From Styela clava (taxonomy: Eukaryota; Chordata; Ascidiacea; Stolidobranchia; Styelidae): 64,000 nt of DNA. Positions 50,501 through 62,419 of this stretch are shown here, one piece after another. Each line of letters opens with the position of its first letter. Position 1 is the stretch's first letter. The position numbers were made by a program, and so were the translations under genes. Where the stretch lies: positions 27,643,395 to 27,707,394 of the forward strand of contig NC_135250.1 of the NCBI RefSeq assembly GCF_964204865.1. Direction: 5' to 3'. The notes beneath the pieces were generated by a model. That model made no database searches. It was not told the origin of the DNA and saw nothing but the letters and a program-made list of their open reading frames with translations.

Positions 50501-51117
50501 ATTTGCATTGCGTATAGGCAAAAAAATACGTTTCATCAACACAAGTCGAATTCACGTATCGCGCTTCAAGCTATACTTACTATATAACGCCGTTGTTACG
50601 ACAATGTACCCAATAGGCCTAACTACTAAAATGTCTGTTGATGAATAATTAAACGACTCATGGAAGAATCGTAAGTACCATACACCTCGAGGGAGAGACA
50701 TGGTTGAAAACTAGGATTAGACAAAATGGCGTCTGAAACGGGTATTTGGTCTCGAAACCAAAGTTGTAAATGCGAAATACCATAAAAATTCCCCGTTTAG
50801 GCTTGTATCAACAGATTACGTTGGACTCTGGAGTTGAACCTTTAAATCCAAACTAAGAGCGTTTAAAATCATTGAAGTATATGAAGTCGGCATTTTGTTA
50901 TTCTCAAATCGGGGCCGATTTTTGAATTCGGGATAAGAATTGGAGCAAACATTTTTTGAACTCGTACTTATGGGACTTACAGTCATGATTTGCTTGCAGT
51001 TGGACGGAACTTTTTCCAATCCTTATCATTGGTTTACGCATAGCATTGCGTAAGTGAAGGTGGAGACTGCGAATAAATAACGTTAAATTCGCAAATCGAA
51101 AACTTGAAACACGTTTC

Positions 51118-51301
51118 CTATTCCACAGAAGCTTCTGTCGATACTGGGAAAACACAGTTATTATTTTCTGCAATTTCAGTTTTTACTTCTTCTAATTTTG
51201 TATTTTCTTGCTGTTCTTCTTCGTTTGATTCGATTAAAATTCTGTCAAGTTCTTGGATGTAACTCAACGCCATTTGCAATGTTTCGTACTTTGAAAGTTT
51301 T
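51118..51301 (-). CDS. Atonal-family gene exon 4 (helix 2 and C-terminus)
   Basis: Encodes [18 protein letters not shown], a Glu-rich tail and TAG. The acceptor is TTTACTTCAG|A. The first base completes the Arg codon of the loop. Confidence 0.96.
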
Positions 51302-53509
51302 CTGAAGTAAAATATTATACAATCAAAAAAGTGTCGTTATTTTACTGAAATTTATAAATAAACTTAAGTGTAACAGACCTTTAGTGCATTAGTGTAAAAT
51401 AGTGGTTGCCAGAAAATAGATTTACCACAATCAAAATAGTAATGCTTGCGGGTTGACTACAAGTCGCTTCAGAAGTATGTGTACCAAAATGGAAGTGGCT
51501 AATTTCGTTCGCCTATTTTACATCAAGTTGTGTAAAGGGATTGAAACCTATGGTCAGGGTTTATATCCACTTGGCTAACACAGACAATCCCCGAACTCGT
51601 AATAAAACTAAAATAAGGAAAATCGGAATGAAATTATGGCCTAACCCTAATCTGGTACACACACTACGGGAGTACCGATTACGATGCGTCTCAAATAGTG
51701 ACAAGCGGTATTAGACAAAAAGAAATTACTAGGTATATACATACCTTGTTTTACTAATAGTTGGAATCACTTTTCTTAGTTTATCAAAAGCTGAATTGAG
51801 TCCTTGCATTCTTCTTCTTTCACGTGCATTTGCTGCTTGCCTCCTTTTCTTTGTAGTGCAAGGACTGGCACCTCTCTGGCGTTTCGACGGCTAAGGAAAT
51901 AAATGAAACGTTTTGAAAAATTTTACAACATCGAAAAATGATGATATATTTTTATATTTGACAGCAAATTATTTGTTACAACAAATAAACGTATATGTTA
52001 TACGCTGAAACTTAGAGGGTATGATGTCTTTTTATTGGTAAAGCCTAATTAATGTCAAAATAGAAAGTCATTTACCGAATTCAAATCCAACATCGTTATT
52101 CCGTTGCCATGCATGGAGTTTGCTGACGTCATTAGTGACGTATTATTATTTTGAAAAACTCGGATTTCTTGCTTAACCTGGCTGTCGTTGAACCCGATGA
52201 TAGGGTTCCAGGGATCAGAAAGCATTTCAGAGTCTGAGAACATTTGTTGCATCCCAAGTGATTCGTTTATGAAATATCTTTCACGCAGACTTAGTTCAGT
52301 TGTGTTCGTACTGTTGCTCAAATTTGGTACGAAATGTCCAGCATGATTCGTACTGTAATAAGGTGGAATGAAGATGTCTGACTCGCTCGGTGAGATTGAG
52401 ACTTGAATTTCTTCTTCTGAACTTGACGATGACTTGCGAGCTGGCGTTGAGGCTGTTTCTGAAAACAAAAATGCAAGGTAATTCATTGTAACGAAGCGAC
52501 AAATGACCAGAATTTTACACCAAAAAACGTATCGTATCTGAGCCATTCTAATTGAAACAGTAGTATTCCGAATTATTGATATTGAATCAATTTTATTTTG
52601 GTCGCTCTGGTATACAACTAAACGGACAAACAAAATGTAGAGAACCTGGAAGACGAGCATAACTCAAATATAATAGGGTTAAAAACATATGGGTACGCGC
52701 CGTCCACCAAAACAGTTAAAGCAGTATCCCAATTATAAAGGTCGAAACTATTTTGGGTATTTGAATAGGCACAGAAGTTCAGTTTTGCATCAAATTGTTC
52801 GCGATGTCTCTACGCTGCTCATATTTTTGAAACAGCCTGTATTGATAATAAAAAAGACGAGACGGGCCAAATTAAATATCGACTAAGTCGTCGATGAAAA
52901 ATCACCGACGTATGCTATTTGTAGTGGTTTATGTTCAATATAAGGAAGCATCTGGCTGGTCGCCCACATATTACATGTATCTGGATGGTGACCGTACATT
53001 TGAACCCATGTACATTTGAACCCATGCGTATATCCACGGGTTCAATCTATATGCGGGTGCTAAAACCCATGAGTTAGGGTTAGTATGGGTTTAACTATCC
53101 GTGAAACAAAAAAAAATTCCATAGGTGCAATAGCATACAGGTGCAATTGTCATGGGTTCAAATGTACGTGGGTTAAAATGTAATGGAACCATCTGGATAT
53201 ATTCTTACCCGAGAGGAAGCCTCCTATGATGGAATTTCTCGTAAACGGCATTTGCGTTTCCTGCTTGGGAATATGTGTTGTTACGACACTTGAATTTCGC
53301 ATTTCAAATCCTGTTTGTGAAGCAAAAATCGACAATTCTTCTGCCGGTTGTGATATCACACAATTCGCCTCTGTTGCGTAATAAATCTCTTCTCCACTGC
53401 TGTCATCAGAGCAGCTATTGTTGTTGTTATTGTTAGTATTGAAGTTGAATGATGACGGTTGCCACATTCCTGTGTTGTTTTCTGTATGTTCGGGTAAAAC
53501 TTGAGTCAT
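51118..53509 (-). CDS. Atonal-family bHLH transcription factor, Atoh7/Ath5-like (4 exons)
   Basis: Spliced CDS from exons 53209-53509, 52076-52458, 51745-51890 and 51118-51301, all GT-AG and in frame, giving 337 residues. Residues 1-228 are low-complexity: Asn and Ser runs, acidic SSSSEEE, no folded domain visible. The bHLH lies at about 245-297: basic region [17 protein letters not shown], helix 1 with FDKLRKVIP, a short loop, then [20 protein letters not shown]. The basic region and [11 protein letters not shown] are diagnostic of the atonal family. RRMQGLN and MALSYI are closer to ATOH7 than to ATOH1, but I would not fix the orthologue. A 40-residue tail rich in Glu follows helix 2. The protein should bind E-boxes with an E-protein partner and promote neural or sensory fate. 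An E-box CACCTG lies 400 bases upstream (53,902-53,907). The loop intron is unusual, since vertebrate and fly relatives usually lack introns in the bHLH. Confidence 0.95.
51463..51676 (-). mobile_element. MITE family A, copy 6, in the atonal gene
   Basis: Inverted copy ending CGGGAGTACC. The flanks GACTACAA and GATTACGA match in 6 of 8 bases. It fills about half of intron 3, the intron that splits the bHLH. Confidence 0.85.
51745..51890 (-). CDS. Atonal-family gene exon 3 (basic region and helix 1)
   Basis: Encodes [19 protein letters not shown] and [14 protein letters not shown]. The acceptor is TTTCCTTAG|C and the donor ACAAG|GTATGT, phase 2, inside the bHLH loop. Confidence 0.96.
52076..52458 (-). 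CDS. Atonal-family gene exon 2
   Basis: Encodes residues 101-228, Ser/Glu-rich at the start (KSSSSSEEE) and Asn/Ser-rich after that. The acceptor is TTGTTTTCAG|A and the donor TCG|GTAAAT, phase 0. Confidence 0.9.
52984..53193. mobile_element. Palindromic MITE in atonal gene intron 1
   Basis: Inverted ends of about 45 bases share GTACATTTGAACCCATG at both sides (read on opposite strands). It starts GATGGTGACC and ends GGAACCATC. The right edge is 15 bases from the exon 1 splice donor. It could fold into a long hairpin in the pre-mRNA. Confidence 0.82.
53209..53509 (-). CDS. Atonal-family gene exon 1
   Basis: Starts ATG ACT CAA and encodes 100 residues with an Asn-rich run ([10 protein letters not shown]). 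The donor is TCGG|GTAAGA, phase 1, 15 bases from the end of a MITE in the intron. Confidence 0.88.
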
Positions 53510-55808
53510 TTTTCTTTACAAAGGTATAGTTGTTTATATTATGAATCTGACAATAAACAAAAAATCGTTTAACAGTTTTGTTTATATTTTACTGATTGGA
53601 GCCATTGAAATGGCGATTAGTAAAAACGAACCATCTTTATCCTACTACTGGATATCATCGAATAAACAAGTAGACGCATCGTAGGTAATATTGCAGTGAT
53701 GACCAAATAACAAAATACAGTTTTACACTACAGCCTACATCTACTCCATCATTAGTATACGAATTATGGCGAAAAGAAACAACTATTTCTACGTGTATAT
53801 TGCAGCGCCAACAATAATTTTATATCACCACTATCTTGTCATATTCAGTTTGACAATTTAAAAACTATGAGCCGAGAAAATTGACTCTTCCTTCCTACGA
53901 GCACCTGGTAACTATGACAGATCAACTAATACTTTTCCGCTTTATAGTGAATTTCAACAGCAATTAACGGATTACTCTCCCGATACACACGCGTCACAAT
54001 TGCAATACAACTAAGCGATTTTTAATTGTGTTTTGAATATTTAATGACGTCATCAATTAGATGACATATCGTAATAGGATTATGTTTTGAACACTGATAG
54101 CATTATATGTTAATATTTTTCGCATTATGTCCAAATATATTTAAACATAAACGGATATAACGCCCTTCCGTCCCGCTTGAATATGTCGGAAATCGCTTGG
54201 ATTACGATAAACACTTTCTCTGTCACATTTTCATTTTACTTGTACTCCAAACAGACCTTTTTATATTTTAGATATTTTCCTACAAAAGTGTTTTCCTCGA
54301 CGTCGAATTTTCACGACAAAAAAGCTCAAAAGCATAATGATGCTTGAAATTTACTTCCTAAATCTGTGCTGTAACGAAGGGAAAAACTCAATAGCTGCTT
54401 CTATATCTAAAATTCCCATTTTAATTTCATGATTTTTTTTTTCATGCCAATTTTGTACTATGCACAATAAAGTGAATGAGTTCAAATACGAATAAGACAA
54501 CATGCATTTTAGGGCAGCTTTCAATTCATATTTTCGGCTTGGTCGTTTTACGCTATATTTTACCAGTATATATATAAATCCAATAAATGTATGCATTACT
54601 CTCACTGTAGCTACTAGCTACCATCTTTTTATAAACTCAACCCTGAGATTACATCATCTTCCCAATTGCGACCAAGCATATTGAAGAAAGTGAAATCGTT
54701 GTTCATACGTGCTTTTGTATCCCTCATATTAAATACGGTTCTATTCTGGACGATCTTGCGTTAAATACTGCATAAAATTGTACTTGTATTTTTGGTCCGT
54801 AAGAGGACTTAAACTTCTGTAAATACCGGAGAAAATACGTTCCGACTTCATATATACGCACTTTTATATAATATTGACGACATTTATGACGAAACTATTG
54901 CTTTTCCGACTGAAAATTCAAACTGGCCAATGAGAAGCCATAAAAACTGGGATTTAAATGCAATGAGGGTCGCAAAATAGAAGTCATCATCAAAAGTCCA
55001 GATGTCTATGCAGCCCATGCAATTTTAATGAAGTCATTGAGGCGTCATCCAGCGAGCGGAAGGTTTCTTGAATTTTAAATGAAGCTAGAACGGTGTGAGG
55101 TCATTCACTCATATTCAACATACAGAATTATAGCTTGCATTTCAGTTCATGAGTAAGGGAAATAAAAATACACCTCAGTTCACTGAGACTAAAATTAAAT
55201 CGAATAAGTCGATGAGTTTGAACAAAAAATACCTCTTCGATATTGCTCTCAATTTTTGACAAATTCATCAAAACTGAATTTTTTTTTTAAGTAAGGTATT
55301 TCTGTTCTGAACTATTTTGAGCCATTGTATTTGTGTGTTCCAAAAGTTGAATTTGCCTTAAACAAATTAAAGATAGAATTACGATTTCTTACTGTTATAA
55401 AGCCGGCGCTATGATTTTCAAACAGATGCAATCGATAGGTCCTAATAACCCCTCTTGCCCGGGGTCCAGTCGAAGCGAATTTAGAACACAGATACCACGG
55501 GAACAAGTGGCATTCTCGTAATCAATATCAAAATTCTCAGACCGATTGATCAAAGAAAACCTCAAAAATTCATTATCATATTTTCAAACTCAATGAATAT
55601 TTTATTACTTCACAGGTTCCCACGTCCAAATATGAATATTCACAGTTCAGCCATTACGCAAGAAATTACTATTCGATACGTATATACGGCGTTCGTGTCT
55701 GATAAATATAAAATGCAGCTTCATGAAGTATGTTGATTTACAAAAAAAATTTTCACCACTAACTAACCAAGCCCGAATTATGCTTCCCCGCTGTTAATAA
55801 ATAATGCG

Positions 55809-55828
55809 ATATATATATATATATATAA
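55809..55828. repeat. (AT)n microsatellite
   Basis: About ten AT units, preceded by AATGCG as at base 131. Confidence 0.9.
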
Positions 55829-56826
55829 AAGAGTTTCTGATCTCACATTTTTGATTTGATATTTATATTACAGATTAAAATACTGTTATTTTAATAAATA
55901 TTTTACTTATGTGTTTTCACACGACTTTAATTGAGAAATATTAATATTGAAGTATCGTGTGAACCAAAGAATTTCGTTTGAAACTTTTCGTCAAATGAGC
56001 GTTCTTAGAATTCAATTCGAGTTATAATTTTCGGGAAGGAATCGTTAATGAATAGTTGTGTAATATACGGTGTTTTGTATAGCTTTGTATTAAGGTTTCA
56101 CAATCTTGAAAAAGTCCAAAGTTAAATATATCAGGTAATGTTGTTTTCCACACTTATCCAGGGCGAAATGCTTGTGGATATGTCGTTTAAAATATGTCAT
56201 AAAAATCATATAAGAATAACATATTATCAAACCCCAAAATCCCGGTTTGTTCGGCCCGAAACTAACCATTCTCCCGCCGCCATATTGGTTGTTTTCGTAT
56301 CACCTTCGTTATTGTCACGTAATATTCGGATTATCATTTGTTAATTAATCGTTTATTGAACAACTTTGCTCGCTCCATGTTTCTGTAATAGGATTAGTAG
56401 AGATACTGGGATATCTATTGTCACATTTGTATTGTATTATTGTAATACCTACTTTGATATTTAATCGCAAACGGATATACCTCCCTTCCGCTTATTAACT
56501 ACTGATTTGTGTTTTCGCATGACGAGAGAACTTGATGTTTGGCCGAAATTTTCGAGCTATAATCGGGCTCTAGTTGAAGATCAAACAATGTACAATATTT
56601 GACTCAGAATAAAAAAAACATTATTTTTCCCATTTAACAATATTACTATTAACAAAAATGATAAAGGCACAACCATATTAAGGTTGCCTCGATGATATTT
56701 CAGTAAAAATTTCCAAATAACGATACTTACATAATAACTTTGAATAAGTTTTAGTGTTAACACTTTTATTGTCAAGATATATGCCGGGTTTAAAACACAC
56801 TCTATCGACTGCCAGTTAGAAAAAGG

Positions 56827-57019
56827 GGCGCTCCAAAACTATGTGTACCAATATGGAGGTAACTAACTTTGTTCGCCTACCATTAGTATGACTGATTACT
56901 ATGGGCAAGGGTTGTGTACACTTTGGCTAACACAGACAGTCCCCAAACTAATAGAACTAAAATAAGGAAAATCGGAGTAAAATTACGGCCTAACCCGGTA
57001 CACATATGACGGGAGTACC
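56827..57019 (-). mobile_element. MITE family A, copy 7
   Basis: Starts GGCGCTCCAAAACTATGTGT and ends GGGAGTACC. The flanks GAAAAAGG and GAAATAAG match in 6 of 8 bases. Confidence 0.82.
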
Positions 57020-58370
57020 GAAATAAGCATAGGCAGGCGACTGATCGAAAAAAACAATATTCAACGTGATACCAATAATCGTAGTCTACGGCAGAGTATG
57101 CTTTAATATTACTCGTGGCGATTCAGTCTCTGAATTCATAACTTTAAATTTCCTAATATTTCAACTGCTATTTTTAATCGTGTAATTTTTAAAGACAAAT
57201 GAGCATTCTCATAAGCCTGACAACTTGATGGTTCAATATTCGATCACTGGATGAAATTACGTAGCTTAATTACATTTGCGCAGTATTACTGTCCTTTCGA
57301 TCAACAGCACGCTCTTGTAAACGCTGAGCATAATCATTGAACGTGAAGTGTGTTTATGGTTTGCTAAATTACTAAAAATTGCTTTTCTCCGTTATTAATG
57401 AACCAGTCAGAAGTAGCTATTAAGTTATGATTCTTATTTTCTCCGAGTACGTCTGGGTCCGACACGATATTTCACCCGAAAATTGTATAATTTAATTAAT
57501 GGAATAGTTTTTATGACATCTAGTAACAATTATTTTATATGACCTTTGACCGTCGTGTCCCTATATTTATGAATTGATTGCTCTCTTGTATTTGTTTCAT
57601 AATATTTTCAATTTTTGTATGTGAACTCAATGCTGGTTGATTCGATATTGTCACAGAACGGCGTCGATAATGAAAGTTCCGTCAACTACTTTCCAAACTG
57701 ATGGTTCTCGATTGATATTTCAGGATAATTCATTTATTGTATTAGCCGTTATCTCTTTTAACCCTGATCGGCAAAAAGTATGAATATTTTCAAGTGATTC
57801 AACAGTTTTGCAAACGCTAACAAAAATATATATCGTTTTGTCCGTACAAAGTCAAACTTTCTCGATCAAATTTCAGTCAACTTTTCATACTTCAGTCGAA
57901 ACGTTGCAGAAATATATTTATTTTAGTATCACATAGGATATTTTTATCATCGCAGATACCACGGTAATTCAAATGAATGTTGCAGAAATATATTTGTGCA
58001 AGTGTGTATCAACTAGTAAGACTCTTGAATCACGTAGGATAGTTATCTTCGCCGTTGCCGAATTATCCTTGTGTTATATGCATACGTATCCATCAGCGTC
58101 ACATCAGAGAATAAGATTAAGTAGTAAAGCCCACAGTAACTCAATCGATATCACAAACATGGCTATTCTCCAAAACGGTTAACTTTTTCGCGCCATTACA
58201 TCAATCGTTCGTGGATTGATGGATGACACATCACATCAATGCGACAGCTCATCATTTACTTTCGCGAGAAATTTATGTAAGTTTTACTGTTGTTTTGCGT
58301 AAAAAACGATTGAGTGTTGCCACCTAAATGTGTGAGTACTTTGCTTGCCTCCTAACTAGGCAGTTTGTTT

Positions 58371-58557
58371 GGTACTCCCGTAAAGTGTGTGTACCAGGTA
58401 AGGGTTAAGCCATAATTTTATTCCGATTTTCCCTATTTTAGTTCTACTACGAGTTCGGGACTGTCTGTGCTAGTCAAGTGAATGTACCCCATGCCAATAG
58501 GTTTCAGTCCCTTTACACAGCTTGATGTTTAGTTATTTAGTACACTTCTGGAGCGCC
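58371..58557 (+). mobile_element. MITE family A, copy 8, perfect target duplication
   Basis: Starts GGTACTCCCG and ends CTTCTGGAGCGCC, flanked on both sides by GTTTGTTT. This copy defines the termini of the family best: 187 bases, no open frame, inverted ends of about 25 bases. Confidence 0.9.
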
Positions 58558-59702
58558 GTTTGTTTCACTCAAGACGGTGTGGAATCGGATTTATCAGAAT
58601 CTACATAACAGTTAATCGAAATTCAATCTCAATGGCGCAAATAATAAAGACAATGTAGATTACGACACACGAACTAATTCATATGCTTGTATCATCAAGT
58701 TCGTGCAAAAACAAAAAACAGTTCAAATATTTCCATGCTCGAAATGGACTGTATGGTAACCGGACGAGAGGCCGTGGTTCGCCATATAATTAATCCGTCT
58801 CATTCGCTCTCCTCCATCGGCATGAATAGAAAAAAATTTTCATTTCAAGCAATTTGTAATAAATGATCACGTGACCTATTATTACTCAATCAATCAATTG
58901 GAAGGGTTCATCATAAATTCCGTTTGAATTCGATATCATACTCTATAAACACCGATGTTAAAAATTCTTACGGACGTTCAATTACAATAAATTACAAAAC
59001 GTCTGATCGTTTTAAACCAGCAGCCATGCAGGAGGCGTGTATTCGTGTAATGTTTTGGTCCAGCAACAGCCAACGTTCGGGAGGGAAAAGTTTTAACAAC
59101 CGTCAGCTGCCATTGGGGGCTGTCACCGCCCTACGACAGTTGTCTGTTAGCGCATGAATAAATAATATCAGTCGCGAATTCACTTCTGTGACAAGCCCAA
59201 ATTCCAATCAAAATAGTATCTTCGGATTACCGTCGGTCGTACGTAATTTTAGTATCTTTTTATCTCGGCCACGTATGACTGGGTGTGCGATGAAAAATTG
59301 TAATAAAAATCGCTCCTAACTGAATGTGCATTGGACGAATGGAATTATGGGTAATAAAATTAGCCAATCAACACTTTTGGATTTGAATATTCAAAGTTAA
59401 AGGCTCAATAGGCGCAATTTTCATTCAAAATTTGATTATTTGCGACATTTGTATTTCCGGCACTCGTGTTTGCCATTTTTGAAATTGAGACGCACCGCTC
59501 GTCGCCAATGTTTCATCAATGGCTTTATCGTGAGTCGAAAAATTGTTAAATTCATCTACATGGACGTGTGTAGCGTAAAATGCGACTCTTTCGGACTGCT
59601 GGATTCCGGGACTCGAGAAAATTCAAAATTGGGCAAATTTATATGTTTTTTAAATTGGGTTTCAGAAGAGTAAATCCGAACTAAAAATAGGGAAGAGGGA
59701 TA

Positions 59703-60111
59703 GGTTGTTGATCTCGCGCAACCACAACGGATAGTGAAAAATGAAAAAGAAAAAATTCAGAATGTTAATATGTGTCGATAATGCAACGATGCAATGGGGT
59801 AATGTAAGTAAAAAAATGGAGTCTCAAAAGTGTATCCAAGAAACGCAATTTCTGGCCAAAGTAGCACTTTAATGAAATTATTAAATTTATTGGCCGCGAT
59901 GTTTTTTACCAAAGTTTATCGGTCTCGCGCAATCACAGTCGATATTAAAAAAACACTTATGAAAACACACATACTTTTTTTCAATGTCATTACGTGACGA
60001 TAAGGCAACGATTGTAAAGGAGTCTCAAAAGTGCATACAACAAACGCACCCTCTGGTCAAAGCAGTACACTAATGAAATTCCTAAATTTATTGCCCGCGA
60101 CGTTTTTCTTC
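59703..60111. repeat. Diverged tandem duplication
   Basis: Two units of about 200 bases share TCTCGCGCAA, GGAGTCTCAAAAGTG, CTAATGAAATT-type and AAATTTATTG.CCGCGA. The second begins at about 59,915. No coding frame crosses them. Confidence 0.8.
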
Positions 60112-60494
60112 AATGCAAGCAAGTATATAATTTTCAAAAGACAATTTAATCTAAAGCGTCTGCTTTGCGATAGCCGTGCAAAATTATGATTTGTTATCTT
60201 GAAATTGACCGATTGACCATTGCCACTGTTTTGTCGCGTTATTGTACGGCAATTACGTGACGCTTTGAAAATAATAGTCGATTAGTCATAGCGATGTGAC
60301 CATGAAATATGTTTCATTTGAATGCGCTGACTATCGCTATTGGGGAAATACAATAGCCTAACATAGATGAATGTACAACTTCAGAAATTTTCCGCGCTTG
60401 AAAATGTATTTCAAATTGAAAAATAATGCATCATTTCATAGGGAGTTACAACATTACCGTATTTTCATTCTAAAATCTAAACAATTGATATTTT

Positions 60495-60497
<3 letters not shown>

Positions 60498-60525
<28 letters not shown>
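60498..60525. repeat. (AT)n microsatellite
   Basis: About 14 uninterrupted AT units, the longest in the window. Confidence 0.92.
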
Positions 60526-60528
<3 letters not shown>

Positions 60529-62251
60529 TTGCTGATATATGGATATATAAAAATAGATATATGCTGAATATATGAAAATACTGTATTTACATTTGTTTAT
60601 CGTTATTTGGGTATTCCTTTGTTATAAACTATAGTCAAATTACCGTTTTATTTGGCTCGTATAAGGTCCCAATAGGCACCCAATGTGACCAGATAGTGCT
60701 AAAGTGGCGAAAAACAAATGATAGAGATGGCATCTGCATTGTGTGTGAAATTGATATTCAACTGACCAAATGACCACTTATAATAATTAGGGCATTTGAC
60801 ACCTACAGTATTCTGACTCATACAAACACTGGTGCTGGCACGTACAGAAACGAATTCTTCTGACTATTCATGGGCCTTAAATGATGTTTGAGATCCCAAT
60901 TCCATTGGACAAGATGTTTCGAGACTGATCGCGACTGAAAAACAGAAAAATTTCGTCATTATCAGGAGTTATGTATAATACACACAAATGTGTAGATCCC
61001 ATTGTATGAGTGACTGCTCGTATGGAGTATGAAAAGTTCTTCGTGTAAAAAGTGTAAAAAATTTTCTGATCATACCTAGCAATCTTTCGTTGCTTGAGAG
61101 TGGAGTAGCTTGCTTTTTAACACCTTCATGACTCTTGGAAACCCACCCTGGACCTACTGGCTGTTAAATTTCAGACCCCCCTTCCCCCCTCCTAGAAATT
61201 TGTGGCTCCCTGTTAGTAAGAACTATTTCATGCTCGTCCATATACGGACCTCTTTTTTCATTCATTGATTGATGAGCCTCATAAAATTTGGAAGCGGTTT
61301 CTGAATTTAATTTCAATCGACTCGATATTTGTTTGTGATCACCCCGATGTATTAAAAGTCGGATTCTAAAGTTCAGCCAATTCTTATATTAAATATTCGT
61401 ATGTGACTGATAAAAATTCACAAATAGTTTTAATCGATACTTGATATTGACGGAAATTTTGCCAAAAATTGCCAACGTCAAAATTGTCTCCAGTAAAGGT
61501 CAGTTAGTCGAAGACGATTGTACGGTTAATGCGGTCGCCATTCGCTAAATCGTGTTTGTTTACCTTGTAAATTCATTCCAAATGATTCCGTTATCGGCAA
61601 ATATGTCAATCAGAGTCGGTCGTTACATTAACATTTGCATAACTTACAAATGGGCTTACAATAGAGATAAGCCAAAATATTATTCTTTAAATAAACAAAT
61701 CTTCTAATTCTGAGACATGGCACACTTTGATGTGGTCACGTGACAATTTTTAAACTTTCCGCGGGAAATTTAAATCTTCGAGAATTCTAATATTTATGAC
61801 GTAACATTAGCAAGGGGTGAAAATCATTATGATTTAACAATACAATTTTCTGTAATCCCTTAATAAGGATGTTACAACACGATACAAGCTGAAACGCAGA
61901 TGCCTTTGATCGCTCCATAGTTTTAGATACACACTTGCAATTGTGCAATTTAGAAAATTAAATTGTTAATTCCAGCAGCCGTGAGGGTGTGAGCCTTGCT
62001 TGGAATAAATATAAACACGTTTGGCCGACTCGAATGAGAAAAGTTAATTCATTGCAATTATGGGGCAATGAATATTTAATGCGAACACGTTTGAAAAATT
62101 CGAGAGAAATTTACGGCGAACTAGACGCTGTGAGGTTGTGATGCTTACCCGAATGGATAATTAGAAATCGTACTTTGACAGTTGTAAGTCCTTATCAGTG
62201 ATCGCAATATAGCGGAATATGACTGATTTAGTTTGAGTAGGAGTTGAAATA

Positions 62252-62419
62252 TACAGGGTGTCCAAAAATCACGCTCGATTTAAAAATGTCTTAAAATTGT
62301 CCTTGTTTATCAATAGTTTTCTACAGTGCTTGGAGTTCTCATTTACCATACAATAAAATTTATTTGAACTTACAATTGCTATTACTATTAAATCCGGAAA
62401 ATTTTTCGGACACCCTGTA
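62252..62419. mobile_element. Mariner-type MITE with TA duplication
   Basis: The ends are TACAGGGTGTCC and GGACACCCTGTA, flanked by TA on each side (62,250-62,251 and 62,420-62,421). It is 168 bases long with no coding capacity. TACAGGGTGTCC ends are common among Tc1/mariner MITEs. Confidence 0.88.

Larger units (their letters stand above)
44514..51117. other. Intergenic between the atonal gene and UGCG, no gene seen
   Basis: A solo hAT end, an AT microsatellite and a GC-rich right end near 48,200-48,244 (GTTCGAGAACCACTG) of another hAT-like element. Some sequence just below 51,118 must be atonal-gene 3' UTR. No conserved coding segment was found. Confidence 0.5.
53510..62251. other. Upstream of the atonal gene, non-coding
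   Basis: Apart from two MITEs, two AT microsatellites and a tandem duplication it shows no gene. It likely carries the regulatory DNA of the atonal gene; the E-box CACCTG at 53,902-53,907 is one candidate site. Confidence 0.5.
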
